From Aquilonibacter sp963703325 (GTDB taxonomy: Bacteria > Vulcanimicrobiota > Vulcanimicrobiia > Vulcanimicrobiales > Vulcanimicrobiaceae): 64,000 bases of DNA. Under the pieces are notes generated by a model that made no database searches, was not told the DNA's origin, and saw nothing but the letters and a program-made list of their open reading frames with translations. Both the position numbers and the translations under genes were made by a program. Numbering within the stretch: position 1 is the stretch's first letter; each line of letters opens with the position of its first letter. The stretch covers positions 2,914,001 through 2,978,000 of the forward strand of contig OY969805.1 of NCBI GenBank assembly GCA_963703325.1. Reading direction: 5' to 3'. Shown here one piece after another: positions 26,057 to 34,761 of the stretch.

Positions 26057-28033
26057 TCACACCGCCTTAACGCCGGCCGCTTCCGCGTAGGCCCCGAGGA
26101 CGGCCTGCAGCGAGGTCAACGGATCGCACAGCGCCGCCGTCCGCTCGGCGATTTGGAACCCGACGGCCGGGGCGCGCATCCAGGCCTGTCGCATCACGGC
26201 CACAGCGCTGTCGAGGGAAGCCGGGTCGGCGGAGCCGGTTAGTCCCTCCCACAGTTCGCCGTACGGCAGTGCGGTCGAAAGGACCGGCATCACGCCATAG
26301 CTCGCGGCTCGAACGGCTCGCGCCGCCCCGTGTCCAGCCCAACACAAGTCGGCGTAGACACGGGCGCCGGCGTAGAGCGCTTCAAGCTGGCCGCGGGAAA
26401 GTTTCTCTTGAGGAAGCCAGATCGTGCTGCCACCGGCGGCCTCGAGCAAGCTCTGGTAGTACTCCGCGTTCTCGACGGTACCAACCAGCACGCAAGCAGC
26501 CCCGATTGCGGCCGCAGCCCGCATCGAAATCCATTGGTTCGCGCGAGGCTCGACCGACGCGTGTAGCAGCACGTACTCATCCAAGCCGCAAAGCGCTCCC
26601 ACGGGTTCGGGTTCCACCGCTCGCAACGGCACGCTGGGCACGATGCGCGAAGACCCGGCGAAACCGAACCGCGCGCGAACTTCTGCTTCTTCCGCACGCG
26701 TGGCAAAGATCGCCGAACGGCTCTGTTGCAACATCGCGCGCAGGAGGGCCTCGTCGTAGGCCGCCTTTCCGCGCCCGGAGTCCGCGTCGGTAAGGAGACG
26801 CCGCTCCGCTAGTCCGCGTTCGACCATCTGCTGGGTCGCGTCGTCCCGCAAACCGGAGAGCATCGTTCGAATCGCTGCCGTTCCCCATAGCGATTCGTTG
26901 GCGAAATCGTCGAACATCGGTGTTGCGACGACCGGGACGTCTCGACGCTTCGCTTCATCGAGAATGTACGCGAACTGATGCACATGGCGATGTCCCACCA
27001 AGTGAATCAAGTCGAAGTCCTCGGCACGAGCCGCCGTGGCGACCGCGACCTGCGAATCGAAACCCTGCTCGCGCAGCGCCTCGGCGAGCGCCTGCGCGGC
27101 ATCGACATCCGCGTCCGGCGCAATCAAACCGTCGTCGCGAATGACGATACCGATGCGGCCCGTCGAGCCGCCGATCACCGGAGCGGCCGTCAGCCGGCTC
27201 GCGCGTAAAATCGGGTCTCGGGCGTCGACGAAGAATCGTCGAACCGGTGCCGCGTCGGCTGGATCGAACGAGCACGCCAACATCGGAAAGATCGGTCTTG
27301 CCACCACGACTTCGGCGCTCTCGGCAAGCGGTTCGTCCAGCGCGATGGAGGCCGTTGCCCCCATTTTTCCCTCGCCCGCGATCCAGACGTCAAATGATGC
27401 TTTCGGGAGTTCTCCATACATCCCGATGCCATACCATTGTTGCGCGAGCGCGTTGCGCTCCGAATCGCCGAGATCCGCGTGCACGGTGTTTGCGGTACGC
27501 GCGAGCAGCGACGCGCCGAGCGCCGCGTCAGCGGAACGTATCCCCACGCGCCGACCGCTTGCATAGCGTTGCGCGTACACGCACGGCGCCGCGTCCGCGA
27601 GCACGTCCTCCGAAGGTGTCGCGCAAAGAAACCGGGCCGCGCGCGCGGCGTCGAACGTTGCGCGAAGTTGCGCATCGTCGGTGAAGAAGCCGATCGCTTC
27701 TTCATCGAGCGCGCTAACCAACCCGTGTGAGATCAGCCACGGCTCGAGCAATGCCTCGATGCCCTCGAGGGCAGGCTCCTCAAACGGAAGCCACGACGGC
27801 CAGATCATCGCGCTCGACTCACGCACGAGAATCATGGCGGGGTCGATCTGCACGAACGGCACGAGCGCAAACTCACCGTTGCGAGCAAACACGAGGTCGA
27901 GCCACGCCTCGCCCCACGGATAGTACGAGGGTTGCAGTCGCGCCGAAAGCAGAAAGGGCGCCTGCACGACGCGAGCAAACCGTCCGGGCTCGATGAACGG
28001 CGCGTATCGCGAGAGCAACGAGTGCCGCCTCAT
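26057..28033 (-). CDS. Large GT-B-like glycosyltransferase (flagellin glycosylation candidate)
   Basis: 658 residues from the ATG at 28033, whose codon overlaps the previous stop (ATGA). The N-terminal 300 residues are not recognisable and contain GNAT-like stretches (GIGMYGELPKASFDVWIAGEGKMGATASIAL). The C-terminal half looks like GT-B: IGIVIRDDGLIAPDADVDAAQALAEAL, DLIHLVGHRHVHQFAYI, EYVLLHASVEPRANQW, LVGTVENAEYYQSLL, ARVYADLCWAGHGAARAVRAASYG. No export signal, so it acts in the cytoplasm. Its location between fliC and flaG and coupling to a GT2 gene support flagellin modification. Confidence 0.62.
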   Translation of the reverse strand: MRRHSLLSRYAPFIEPGRFARVVQAPFLLSARLQPSYYPWGEAWLDLVFARNGEFALVPFVQIDPAMILVRESSAMIWPSWLPFEEPALEGIEALLEPWLISHGLVSALDEEAIGFFTDDAQLRATFDAARAARFLCATPSEDVLADAAPCVYAQRYASGRRVGIRSADAALGASLLARTANTVHADLGDSERNALAQQWYGIGMYGELPKASFDVWIAGEGKMGATASIALDEPLAESAEVVVARPIFPMLACSFDPADAAPVRRFFVDARDPILRASRLTAAPVIGGSTGRIGIVIRDDGLIAPDADVDAAQALAEALREQGFDSQVAVATAARAEDFDLIHLVGHRHVHQFAYILDEAKRRDVPVVATPMFDDFANESLWGTAAIRTMLSGLRDDATQQMVERGLAERRLLTDADSGRGKAAYDEALLRAMLQQSRSAIFATRAEEAEVRARFGFAGSSRIVPSVPLRAVEPEPVGALCGLDEYVLLHASVEPRANQWISMRAAAAIGAACVLVGTVENAEYYQSLLEAAGGSTIWLPQEKLSRGQLEALYAGARVYADLCWAGHGAARAVRAASYGVMPVLSTALPYGELWEGLTGSADPASLDSAVAVMRQAWMRAPAVGFQIAERTAALCDPLTSLQAVLGAYAEAAGVKAV

Positions 28034-30624
28034 CGGGCAAGTTCCTCCAACATTCGCTTCAGTGCGCTCGGACTGCGATCGGGAAGCGCCGTGATGTCGA
28101 TCCACCGTCCGTCGCTCGTCAGCGCCGACCACTCCGCTTCGTCTTCGTAGTCGGCAATGTCGATGTCAGCACAGGCTTCCGCCGAGACGTCGGCCTTCTC
28201 TAAGATCCGCTCGACCCGCGCGGCAATCGTGTGCGCATGCGGTTCACCAAACGCCCCGATCGAAAGAGCAACCCCGTCACCGGTTTTGAACGCGAGTACG
28301 AAGCGACGCACGAACTGAGCGGCGAAGCTCCAGTCCGCTTCGCTGCGAACCGCAACCCCGAAGACGGCCCTGGCCGACTCCATCCCGGAAACGCCGGGCG
28401 CGCTTTCGAGCGTAGCGACCGCTGCGCGCGCCGGCGGAAAGGGTAGAAAGTGTTCCGCGCGCACGAACCCGCGCGCGTGCGCTTCTCCGCCGCGATAGCC
28501 TTGCGGCGGAAGCGGACCGCTCATTCCCCACTTCTTGGCAAACCGTCCCCAATTCTCGTTCATCGTCGCCATGTAGTCGACGTTGTTTGCAACAAACGAG
28601 CGGCTACCGAAGTGATGAATAAAGACGTCGTCGCAAACATAGATCCAATAACCGGCGGCACGCACGCGCATGCAATAGTCATCGTCCTCGAAGTTTCCGA
28701 AGGCATAACGCTCGTCGAGCGCGCCGACCTGCTCGAGCACCGCACGGCTAAGGCACCAGCAAAACCCGATCGCGCGATCGGTGAGGTAGCCCTTGTGTGC
28801 GAACTCGCGGCGGCGGTCCAACGCGAACGCCTGCATCTCGTTTTCATCGCGATACCGGACGTCCGCGAGCTGCTGATCGCCGGCGACCAGATTGCTGCGC
28901 GGCGCCGAGATGCCAAGGCCCGGAATGCGCCGGAATGCATCGACCAGCCCATCGGCCCATCCCGGGGTCACGATCACGTCGTTGTTCAGCAGAATGACGT
29001 AATCGCCGCGTGCGTGCGCGATCCCGTCGTTGTTTCCGCCGGCGAAGCCGCGATTGGTCTTGTTGTAGATGACACGCACGTGCGGATCGTCGATGGTGGA
29101 GAGCGCCTTGAGCGTTTCGGGACCCGAGCCGTTGTCGATGACGATCACTTCGTACGGTTCGGCCGTCTGTTCGCGGATCGACGCAAGTGCCTTCATCGTA
29201 AACTCGGGCGCATTCCAGCTCAGCGTCACGATCGAGACCATGCCGCGCGTAAAGGCCGCACGCGCGCGCAGCACACGTTCGATCGCGGCCGGCGAACGGT
29301 CGAGAACATCGAGGTGATCGGTTGGGCCCAGCTCCGCGAGCGGATGGACGCCGATCGTTCCGCGCTCGAGCTGGAGGACGCGGGTCAGCAAGTCCACCAT
29401 CGACGCGTCGAGCGTGGGAAAATCGCGCAACACGAGGTCTTGCGGAAAGGCTCGCAAGCGCAATAGCACGCAGCGGGCGTCGCTGGCCACGAGTGGAGCA
29501 TGGGTGCCTTCGGTCACGCTGCTGACAAACGTCGCCGCGGCGGCATTGGCCGGCGTCGTAACGCGCGCGAGCAACTCGTCAAGCCAGCCTTTCTCCAATT
29601 CAGAATCCGCCCGAACGAACGCGACGTAGCGTTCGCCGCGCACGTCCATCAGGGCGCGAGCGCGTTCGATCGCAGCGTCGCTCTCGGCCCAAACAATGGT
29701 GCCGATCGCCGTGCGATTGTCGCGAATGCTGCGATCGAATGCGGCGCGATTGAGCCGGGTGGTATCGCCGTGGACCAGCACGTCGACCGGGCTGACCGAA
29801 CGTAAGAACATGCTGACCGCACCATTGGCCCCGCGCCGAATCCCCTCGATCTTCCCGGAATCCACCCACACTCGCGGGGCATCAAATGCGACGCGACCGC
29901 GCCAGCGTTCAGCCAGGCGCTGCAAATTGGCTTGGGTGCGCCGGAAGCGCTGCGATCCGGACTTCGATTCGTAGTGAAACAGCGTAGCGGCCGGCTCGTA
30001 AATCACGCGCAAGCCTCGCTTGCGCACGTTCAGGCAATAGTCAACGTCTTCGTAGCCGTTCCAAAAGCCCTCGTCGAGACCACCCAGTTCCAAGTAGAGC
30101 TCGCGCGGCGTGGCAAGGCACGCGCCGGTAACGATCTGACCCTCACGCCGCTCGTCGGCTCCGGCTGTATTTTCGGGCGCTTTGAAGAGGTAGTGAAACG
30201 GATAAATACCCGACGCGCTAAACGGCCACCACCGCACGAGTACGCCGGCATGCTGAATCGTCCGGTCCGCAAAGAGCAACTTCGCACCGACTGCGCCGAC
30301 CTCGGGATCTTGGAGCAAGCGCATCATCGGCGCCAGCCACTCCGAGATGGCTTCCGTGTCGTTGTTCAACAAGACGAGGATGCGACCGCGCGCTTCGCGC
30401 GCTCCCTGATTGTTCGCGCCCGCAAAGCCGAGATTGGTCTCGTTGCGGATCGCACGTATCCACGGAAAGCTCGCGAGCATCTTGGGCGTGTGATCGGTCG
30501 ACGCGTTGTCGATAACGATCACCTCGCCTTCGCCCGCGCCGGCTAGCGATGCAGGAAGCTTGGCCAAGCAATTGCGCGTTAGCTCCGCTTTGTTGTAGAC
30601 GGGAATGATGATCGAGTAATCCAC
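28030..30624 (-). CDS. Tandem-domain family 2 glycosyltransferase
   Basis: 864 residues with two GT2 (GT-A) domains. Domain 1 (about 1-230): YSIIIPVYNKAELTRNCL, VIDNASTDHT, LGFAGANNQGAREARG, nucleotide/metal motif LLNNDTEA, and ED in GYEDVDYCLN. Domain 2 (about 455-690): MVSIVTLSWNAPEFTMKAL, VIDNGSG, LLNNDVIV, FEDDDYCMRV. A 200-residue linker and a C-terminal region of unknown fold complete it. Two active domains suggest addition of two sugars in sequence, or chain elongation. It starts 9 bases before the next upstream gene's stop and is coupled to the GT-B gene downstream. Confidence 0.85.
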   Translation of the reverse strand: MDYSIIIPVYNKAELTRNCLAKLPASLAGAGEGEVIVIDNASTDHTPKMLASFPWIRAIRNETNLGFAGANNQGAREARGRILVLLNNDTEAISEWLAPMMRLLQDPEVGAVGAKLLFADRTIQHAGVLVRWWPFSASGIYPFHYLFKAPENTAGADERREGQIVTGACLATPRELYLELGGLDEGFWNGYEDVDYCLNVRKRGLRVIYEPAATLFHYESKSGSQRFRRTQANLQRLAERWRGRVAFDAPRVWVDSGKIEGIRRGANGAVSMFLRSVSPVDVLVHGDTTRLNRAAFDRSIRDNRTAIGTIVWAESDAAIERARALMDVRGERYVAFVRADSELEKGWLDELLARVTTPANAAAATFVSSVTEGTHAPLVASDARCVLLRLRAFPQDLVLRDFPTLDASMVDLLTRVLQLERGTIGVHPLAELGPTDHLDVLDRSPAAIERVLRARAAFTRGMVSIVTLSWNAPEFTMKALASIREQTAEPYEVIVIDNGSGPETLKALSTIDDPHVRVIYNKTNRGFAGGNNDGIAHARGDYVILLNNDVIVTPGWADGLVDAFRRIPGLGISAPRSNLVAGDQQLADVRYRDENEMQAFALDRRREFAHKGYLTDRAIGFCWCLSRAVLEQVGALDERYAFGNFEDDDYCMRVRAAGYWIYVCDDVFIHHFGSRSFVANNVDYMATMNENWGRFAKKWGMSGPLPPQGYRGGEAHARGFVRAEHFLPFPPARAAVATLESAPGVSGMESARAVFGVAVRSEADWSFAAQFVRRFVLAFKTGDGVALSIGAFGEPHAHTIAARVERILEKADVSAEACADIDIADYEDEAEWSALTSDGRWIDITALPDRSPSALKRMLEELAR

Positions 30625-30633
30625 GAGGGCGTC

Positions 30634-32496
30634 TTACTTCAGCACACCATCCGCGATTGCCGCTGCGTCCGCGAAACGCTCGTGACGCAAGTAGAACAGG
30701 GAGAGCCCGACCGAGGCTCGGAGCGGTTCAATTTCTCGGGCCCGCAGCAGCGAGGCTTCCACGCCCGCGGTCGAGGCCAGCAGCTCGAGCGCTCCCGCCC
30801 GCGTCATCAGCATGTCAAAATCCCTTGGGTCCAAGGCAAGCGCCGCGTCCGTCGCCGCAAGCGCGGCCTCGGCACGCCGCCCTTCCAAGGCGCTGCGCGC
30901 GCGCTGCTTCAATTCGGGGAGCGTCGCGGGCAACGCTTGCCGCTCCAGAATGCTCTGTAACTCGCCTTCTTGGCCACGCGCGCGAAGCACGCGAGTGAGG
31001 TGCTCTAGCGCTTTTTCCGACGCGGGATCGAGCTCGACCGCCAGCCGCAGGAAGTGCTCTTCCTTGCCGAGTTCGTAGCGCTCCGAGACGCCGGCGGCAC
31101 TGACCAAGAGTTCGCAGGCCTCGGCCGGCTTGAGGCGCGGATACCAGCGCTCGACGATCTCGATCGCCTCTTGTCCGCGTCGCATGCGCAAGAGGAAATT
31201 GACGAAGTGCAGCATCGCATGCGAACTCTCATGCGTATCGACCACGAGCTTGTAGGCGTCGTGCGCTTCACCGTAACGCTTCAGACGTTCGTACGCCTTC
31301 GCCCGATTGAGCATCAGCGGTTCAACCGTGGGCGCATTCGCCAAACCCTTTTCGAACCACGCGAGTGCAGTAAGGTCGTCGCCTTGGAGAGAGTAACTCG
31401 ACCCCATCTCCGATTGCGCTTTCCATATATAGACCTGATCGTCGACGATGAACTGGTTCTTCGCGTAGGCAGCATCCTCGATCGCGGCGGTGTAGGCTTC
31501 GCGCGCCTCATCGTAACGCTGCTGGGCGACAAGTGTCTTCCCGAGCATCATATGCGCATTTGCGTAGTGCGGACTGCGTACTAGCGACGCGCGCGCAAAT
31601 GCCTCGCCCTTCACCGGGTCGTTGAAATGGTCGCAGTAGAGATCGCCTAACAGTGCCAGGCCGTTTGGCATAAATGCGCGCGAGCCGGTACCGACGATCT
31701 CGTACATCCGCTCGAGCGACCGCAGGGCCAGCTCGTAGTCCTTGTTGAGGTACGCCGTCGTTCCGAGGTTGTACCAATGATACGGATTATCGGGTTCGTT
31801 CGTCGTAGCCAGGAGCAGAATTTCGAGATTGCGCTGTCCCTTGTTTCTCTCAGCAACGATTGTATTGACATAGCCGTGATGGATCAGCGTAATGGCGCTC
31901 GCCACCGCGTCGATGCTCTCGCGCGTTCCGTCGAGTGCCGGGTATTCGTGGATCGGTCCGTAAAAGCGGATGCGCTCGTCATTGGGAAAGATGCGGATCA
32001 CGTGATGCGACACGTCGCCTGAGCCGCGATAATCGTCAGTGCGATTGATGATACGCGTAAAGAGCGCCATGTGGTACGCGGGCACGTTCTTGAGCGCCAG
32101 GAGCGCCGGACGCGAGTCCTCGGTCAACTCTTCGTCGGCGTCCAGGAAGAGAACCCAGCGCTTCGTCGCCATCTCCAGTGACTGGTTGCGCGCCCACGAA
32201 AAGTCGTTACGCCACTCGCGCTCGATCACGGTTGCGCCGTACGACCGAGCGATCTCGATCGTGCGGTCCTTCGAGCCGGTGTCGCAGATCACGATCTCGT
32301 CGACGTAGTCTTTGACGCTCGCGAGGGCTTGGGGCAAGAACTTCTCTTCGTCACGAACGATCATGCAGAGACTCACGCCCGCGGGCTTTTGCGGATGCCC
32401 CGGCGGCGGCAAGGGCAACGCCGGCGGAACGTATGCGTCGGTCGATTGGGTTGCCTGCTTCGTTTTAGGCTGCTTGGCTCGGACGTGAATCGGCAT
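30634..32496 (-). CDS. Family 2 glycosyltransferase fused to tetratricopeptide repeats
   Basis: 620 residues from the ATG at 32496, after the flagellin terminator; the longer in-frame extension is antisense to flagellin. The N-terminal GT2 domain shows VSLCMIVRDEEKFLPQALASV, ICDTGSKDRTIEIA, FSWARNQSLE and LFLDADEEL, the SPBC-type GT2 arrangement. The remaining 380 residues are TPR-like helical pairs (YHWYNLGTTAYLNKDYELALRSLERM, ANAHMMLGKTLVAQQRYDEAREAY and others). TPR-fused GT2 proteins often bind a protein acceptor. Being first after fliC, it is a prime candidate for flagellin O-glycosylation. No good ribosome-binding site is visible. Confidence 0.8.
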   Translation of the reverse strand: MPIHVRAKQPKTKQATQSTDAYVPPALPLPPPGHPQKPAGVSLCMIVRDEEKFLPQALASVKDYVDEIVICDTGSKDRTIEIARSYGATVIEREWRNDFSWARNQSLEMATKRWVLFLDADEELTEDSRPALLALKNVPAYHMALFTRIINRTDDYRGSGDVSHHVIRIFPNDERIRFYGPIHEYPALDGTRESIDAVASAITLIHHGYVNTIVAERNKGQRNLEILLLATTNEPDNPYHWYNLGTTAYLNKDYELALRSLERMYEIVGTGSRAFMPNGLALLGDLYCDHFNDPVKGEAFARASLVRSPHYANAHMMLGKTLVAQQRYDEAREAYTAAIEDAAYAKNQFIVDDQVYIWKAQSEMGSSYSLQGDDLTALAWFEKGLANAPTVEPLMLNRAKAYERLKRYGEAHDAYKLVVDTHESSHAMLHFVNFLLRMRRGQEAIEIVERWYPRLKPAEACELLVSAAGVSERYELGKEEHFLRLAVELDPASEKALEHLTRVLRARGQEGELQSILERQALPATLPELKQRARSALEGRRAEAALAATDAALALDPRDFDMLMTRAGALELLASTAGVEASLLRAREIEPLRASVGLSLFYLRHERFADAAAIADGVLK

Positions 32497-32522
32497 CGTA
32501 AAGGTTATCGGCAGAAATGCAA

Positions 32523-32548
32523 CGAGGGCCCGCCGGAGCGGGCCCTCG
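32523..32548 (-). terminator. Intrinsic-type terminator after flagellin gene
   Basis: A perfect 11-bp stem (CGAGGGCCCGC with GCGGGCCCTCG) closes a 4-base loop, 34 bases after the fliC stop on the minus strand. Only a short T-rich stretch (CATTTCT) follows, so termination may be partial, allowing some read-through into the glycosyltransferase genes. Confidence 0.7.
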
Positions 32549-32581
32549 AGGAACGATCGTGCGGTTGCCCGCTGGATCGAA

Positions 32582-33856
32582 TTATCGGAACAGCGTGAGA
32601 ACCGACTGCGCGTTTGCGTTCGACTGCGCCAAGACCGAGGTACCGACTTGGACCAGTAGTTGCAGCTTCGTGAATTCGGTCGTCGCCTGACCCACGTTGA
32701 GGTCTTCGATGTTCGACGCCGAGGCCTGCAGATTGACCGCTGCAGTATCGTCGTTTTGCTGATCGATACCGAGGCGAACCACGACGGCACCAAGGTCTGC
32801 CTGCTGCGTCGTGAGCGTCTGCAATGCGAGGTCGCTCTGGCCGATCGCGTCTTCCGCCGCAAGCGACGGATTGGAGATCGAACTGACGGCGAGGTTGATG
32901 TTCGAGATACGCAGCGTATTCGTGTTGGTCGCTGCGATGCCGAGTTGGATCACGTCGCCTTCGTTGGCGCCCGACTGGAAGTTGAACGCCGGCGCGGTCG
33001 CGAAGTTGGTCGGCGCGACGTACTGCGAGATCTTCAGATACGAGGTCTGACCGATATCGCCCAGGGTCGGGACGCTGAAGTGCAGCGTGATACCGTTGTT
33101 CGCCAAACCGGCAACCGACGCGACGAACGTGTTGTGTCCGACGGCACCGACTGTCGTGAGCGCGAGGAACGAAACCGAAGCGTGCGACGTCGAGCTGGCA
33201 AACTGTGTGATCTGCAGCTCGGGCGTGCCCGAGGTCGGGTTAACCGAGTTCGCGATGACTTGGACTTCGATCGTCTCGTCTGCGGTGGCCGTCGACGTGA
33301 AGAAGCCGTTGGCAGTGACCCCGACGCTCGCGATGAGGAATCCGGTCGACTGCGAGCCTTGCGCTTCAAGCGCGGCGTTCGCCGAGATCGTGAAGTACGC
33401 TTCCGCGCCGGCTTGGTTGCCCTGATGGCTGCCGTCGAGGAGCGCTTGACCGTTGAAGTTCGTGTTCTGCGCGATGCGGTTGACTTCGAGGAGAAGCTGC
33501 GATACTTCGGCTTGAAGGTTCGTGCGATCGCTGGTGCTGTTGACGTCCGACGCCGCTTCGACCGCGAGTGTGCGGATACGTTGCAGGATGTCGGTTTGCT
33601 GGGTCAACGCGCCGAGGGCGACCTGCGCAGCGTTGTTCGCGTTCTGAACGTTTTGCGACGCTTGATTGAACGCTTCGTACTGCGAGGTAAGGTTCGTCGC
33701 AATAGCGTTGCCGGACGGATCGTCTGCGGCACTATTAATACGCAAGCCCGATGAGAGCTGCGTGACGACGTTTTGAAGTTGCTTTTGGTTGTTGTCGAGG
33801 TTCAGCTGAACAGCATTCGACAGCAAGTTTGTGGCAATGCTCAGGCCTGTAGCCAT
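32582..33856 (-). CDS. fliC: Flagellin
   Basis: 424 residues. The D0/D1 N-terminal half is classic: LSSGLRINSAADDPSGNAIA near residue 35, VQNANNAAQVALGALTQQTDILQRIRTLAVEAA, and NFNGQALLDGS. The C-terminal D1/D0 region ends VQVGTSVLAQSNANAQSVLTLFR. A central domain of about 170 residues (Ser/Thr-rich, surface-exposed in filaments) offers many O-glycosylation sites. GGAGG lies four bases before the ATG. Expressed from its own sigma-28 promoter, with CsrA/FliW control inferred from leader structure. Confidence 0.96.
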   Translation of the reverse strand: MATGLSIATNLLSNAVQLNLDNNQKQLQNVVTQLSSGLRINSAADDPSGNAIATNLTSQYEAFNQASQNVQNANNAAQVALGALTQQTDILQRIRTLAVEAASDVNSTSDRTNLQAEVSQLLLEVNRIAQNTNFNGQALLDGSHQGNQAGAEAYFTISANAALEAQGSQSTGFLIASVGVTANGFFTSTATADETIEVQVIANSVNPTSGTPELQITQFASSTSHASVSFLALTTVGAVGHNTFVASVAGLANNGITLHFSVPTLGDIGQTSYLKISQYVAPTNFATAPAFNFQSGANEGDVIQLGIAATNTNTLRISNINLAVSSISNPSLAAEDAIGQSDLALQTLTTQQADLGAVVVRLGIDQQNDDTAAVNLQASASNIEDLNVGQATTEFTKLQLLVQVGTSVLAQSNANAQSVLTLFR

Positions 33857-33928
33857 TATTCCTCCATGATGTGGTGCTCAGAGGCACCGATACGCTAGCC
33901 TATGGGGGAAATTGTCCTTTCTCCCCTA
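33857..33928 (-). promoter_or_regulatory. Flagellin mRNA leader with two candidate CsrA-binding GGA sites
   Basis: Near the 5' end of the predicted transcript, GGGGAGA (33926-33920) pairs with TTTCCCC (33911-33905). This exposes AAGGACAA in the loop, a GGA in a hairpin loop as CsrA prefers. The second site is the Shine-Dalgarno itself, in CATGGAGGAA (GGAGG at 33861-33865). Two sites, one over the ribosome-binding site, matches how B. subtilis hag is controlled. csrA and fliW lie directly upstream. Confidence 0.65.
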
Positions 33929-33934
33929 CGTCTC

Positions 33935-33961
33935 ATATCGGCCCGATTTTACGGGACTTTA
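33935..33961 (-). promoter_or_regulatory. Sigma-28 (FliA/SigD) promoter of fliC
   Basis: On the minus strand TAAAGTCC (33954-33961), an 11-bp spacer and GCCGATAT (33935-33942). Consensus is TAAAGTTT-N11-GCCGATAA, so 13 of 16 positions match with exact spacing. Predicted start of transcription is near 33928, giving a leader of about 70 bases. Confidence 0.8.
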
Positions 33962-33987
33962 GCGCCCCCGCTACGAGACTTTAGCGC
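33954..33987 (-). repeat. Duplicated GCGCTAAAGTC box at the fliC promoter
   Basis: The 11-base box GCGCTAAAGTC occurs twice, 22 bp apart (33955-33965 and 33977-33987). The inner copy supplies the sigma-28 -35 element; the outer copy covers the csrA stop codon and lacks a matching -10. It may be a duplicated -35 region or a chance by-product of the csrA end. Confidence 0.4.
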
Positions 33988-34229
33988 GGCGGCTTGGTGC
34001 GGGGGCGGAGCGTGGCTCGCTCGGGCTTGCCGGTGGCAGCTGGGGCGGCTCCCAGCGCTTCCTGATTGGCCCTCCGGATCTCTTCGTAGACCTCGGAGCG
34101 GTGGACCGGCACGGCGCGGGGGGCTTCGATGCCCAGTTTCACCTGATCGCGATCGACGGCGACGATCACAATGCGGACATCGTCACCAATCATAATCGAC
34201 TGATTGATTTTTCTACTCAGAACCAGCAT
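33981..34229 (-). CDS. csrA: Carbon storage regulator CsrA (RsmA)
   Basis: 82 residues; the first 60 are canonical CsrA (MLVLSRKINQSIMIGDDVRI, VKLGIEAPRAVPVHRSEVYEEI). The RNA-binding Arg of the LSRK strand and the VHRSEV block are intact. A basic Pro/Arg-rich tail of about 20 residues follows. Dimeric CsrA binds GGA motifs and blocks ribosome access. AAGGAGG ten bases upstream is one of the strongest ribosome-binding sites in the window. It lies between fliW and fliC, the layout of the flagellin feedback circuit. Confidence 0.96.
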   Translation of the reverse strand: MLVLSRKINQSIMIGDDVRIVIVAVDRDQVKLGIEAPRAVPVHRSEVYEEIRRANQEALGAAPAATGKPERATLRPRTKPPR

Positions 34230-34272
34230 CGAAAGGCCCTCCTTGGCGATTACGGTGGGACCTTCGGCAGGG

Positions 34273-34737
34273 TTATGCGCTCTTACTGCTCGCGGGCATC
34301 TTTCGCGGCATGGGCTCGCGCGGCGAATAGTTCGAACCGTCGAGCATGATCTGGCGGCCCTTGTGCGTGCGCAGGTTCACGATGATCGGCGCCATCAAGT
34401 TGATGGTCATCTCCTCGGCGTTCGGGGTGACGACGATGACGCAGAGCGTCGCAAAGTCCGAGGCCTCGCGGATTTCGAGCGAGGTGAAGGCGTAGGCAGG
34501 GAGCTTGGGATCGTAGTTTTCGAAGACCATCCACGGATCGACCGCCGGCAGCGCGACCGCCGGGTCGTCGAGGCTTTGCAGCCAGACGAAGGTCGGGTGG
34601 CTGTCCAGGTTGAGCGGAAGCCAGCGATGCAAGGTCGCGAACCCGGGGAGACCCCACGGGAATTCGAGGACCTCGCTGGCCGTAAACGTACAAGGGCCAA
34701 ACTTCGGTAGATCGATGGTCAGCTGTTCTTCTTCCAT
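34273..34737 (-). CDS. fliW: Flagellar assembly factor FliW
   Basis: 154 residues from the ATG at 34737, which has GGAG five bases upstream; a GTG eight codons earlier lies directly after the flgL stop and is less likely. Family blocks: LPKFGPCTFTASEVLEFPWGLPGFATLHRW, FVWLQSLDDPAVALPAVDPWMVF and ATLCVIVVTPNAEEMTINLMAPIIVN. FliW binds free flagellin or CsrA, so when flagellin is exported FliW captures CsrA and flagellin translation resumes. Located flgL-fliW-csrA-fliC as in many Gram-positive and deep-branching bacteria. Confidence 0.95.
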   Translation of the reverse strand: MEEEQLTIDLPKFGPCTFTASEVLEFPWGLPGFATLHRWLPLNLDSHPTFVWLQSLDDPAVALPAVDPWMVFENYDPKLPAYAFTSLEIREASDFATLCVIVVTPNAEEMTINLMAPIIVNLRTHKGRQIMLDGSNYSPREPMPRKMPASSKSA

Positions 34738-34761
34738 TATGGCTCCGGTATTCAAGCTCAC

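Noticed and set aside
32505..32512. Perfect GCCGATAA (minus strand) just before the GT2-TPR start
   Set aside because: The -35 position falls in the GC-rich flagellin terminator and does not match; the transcript would be nearly leaderless. Such an 8-mer is expected a few times by chance.
32497..32862. 122-codon N-terminal extension of the GT2-TPR gene
   Set aside because: It is antisense-like shadow sequence of the flagellin gene and would cross the terminator hairpin.
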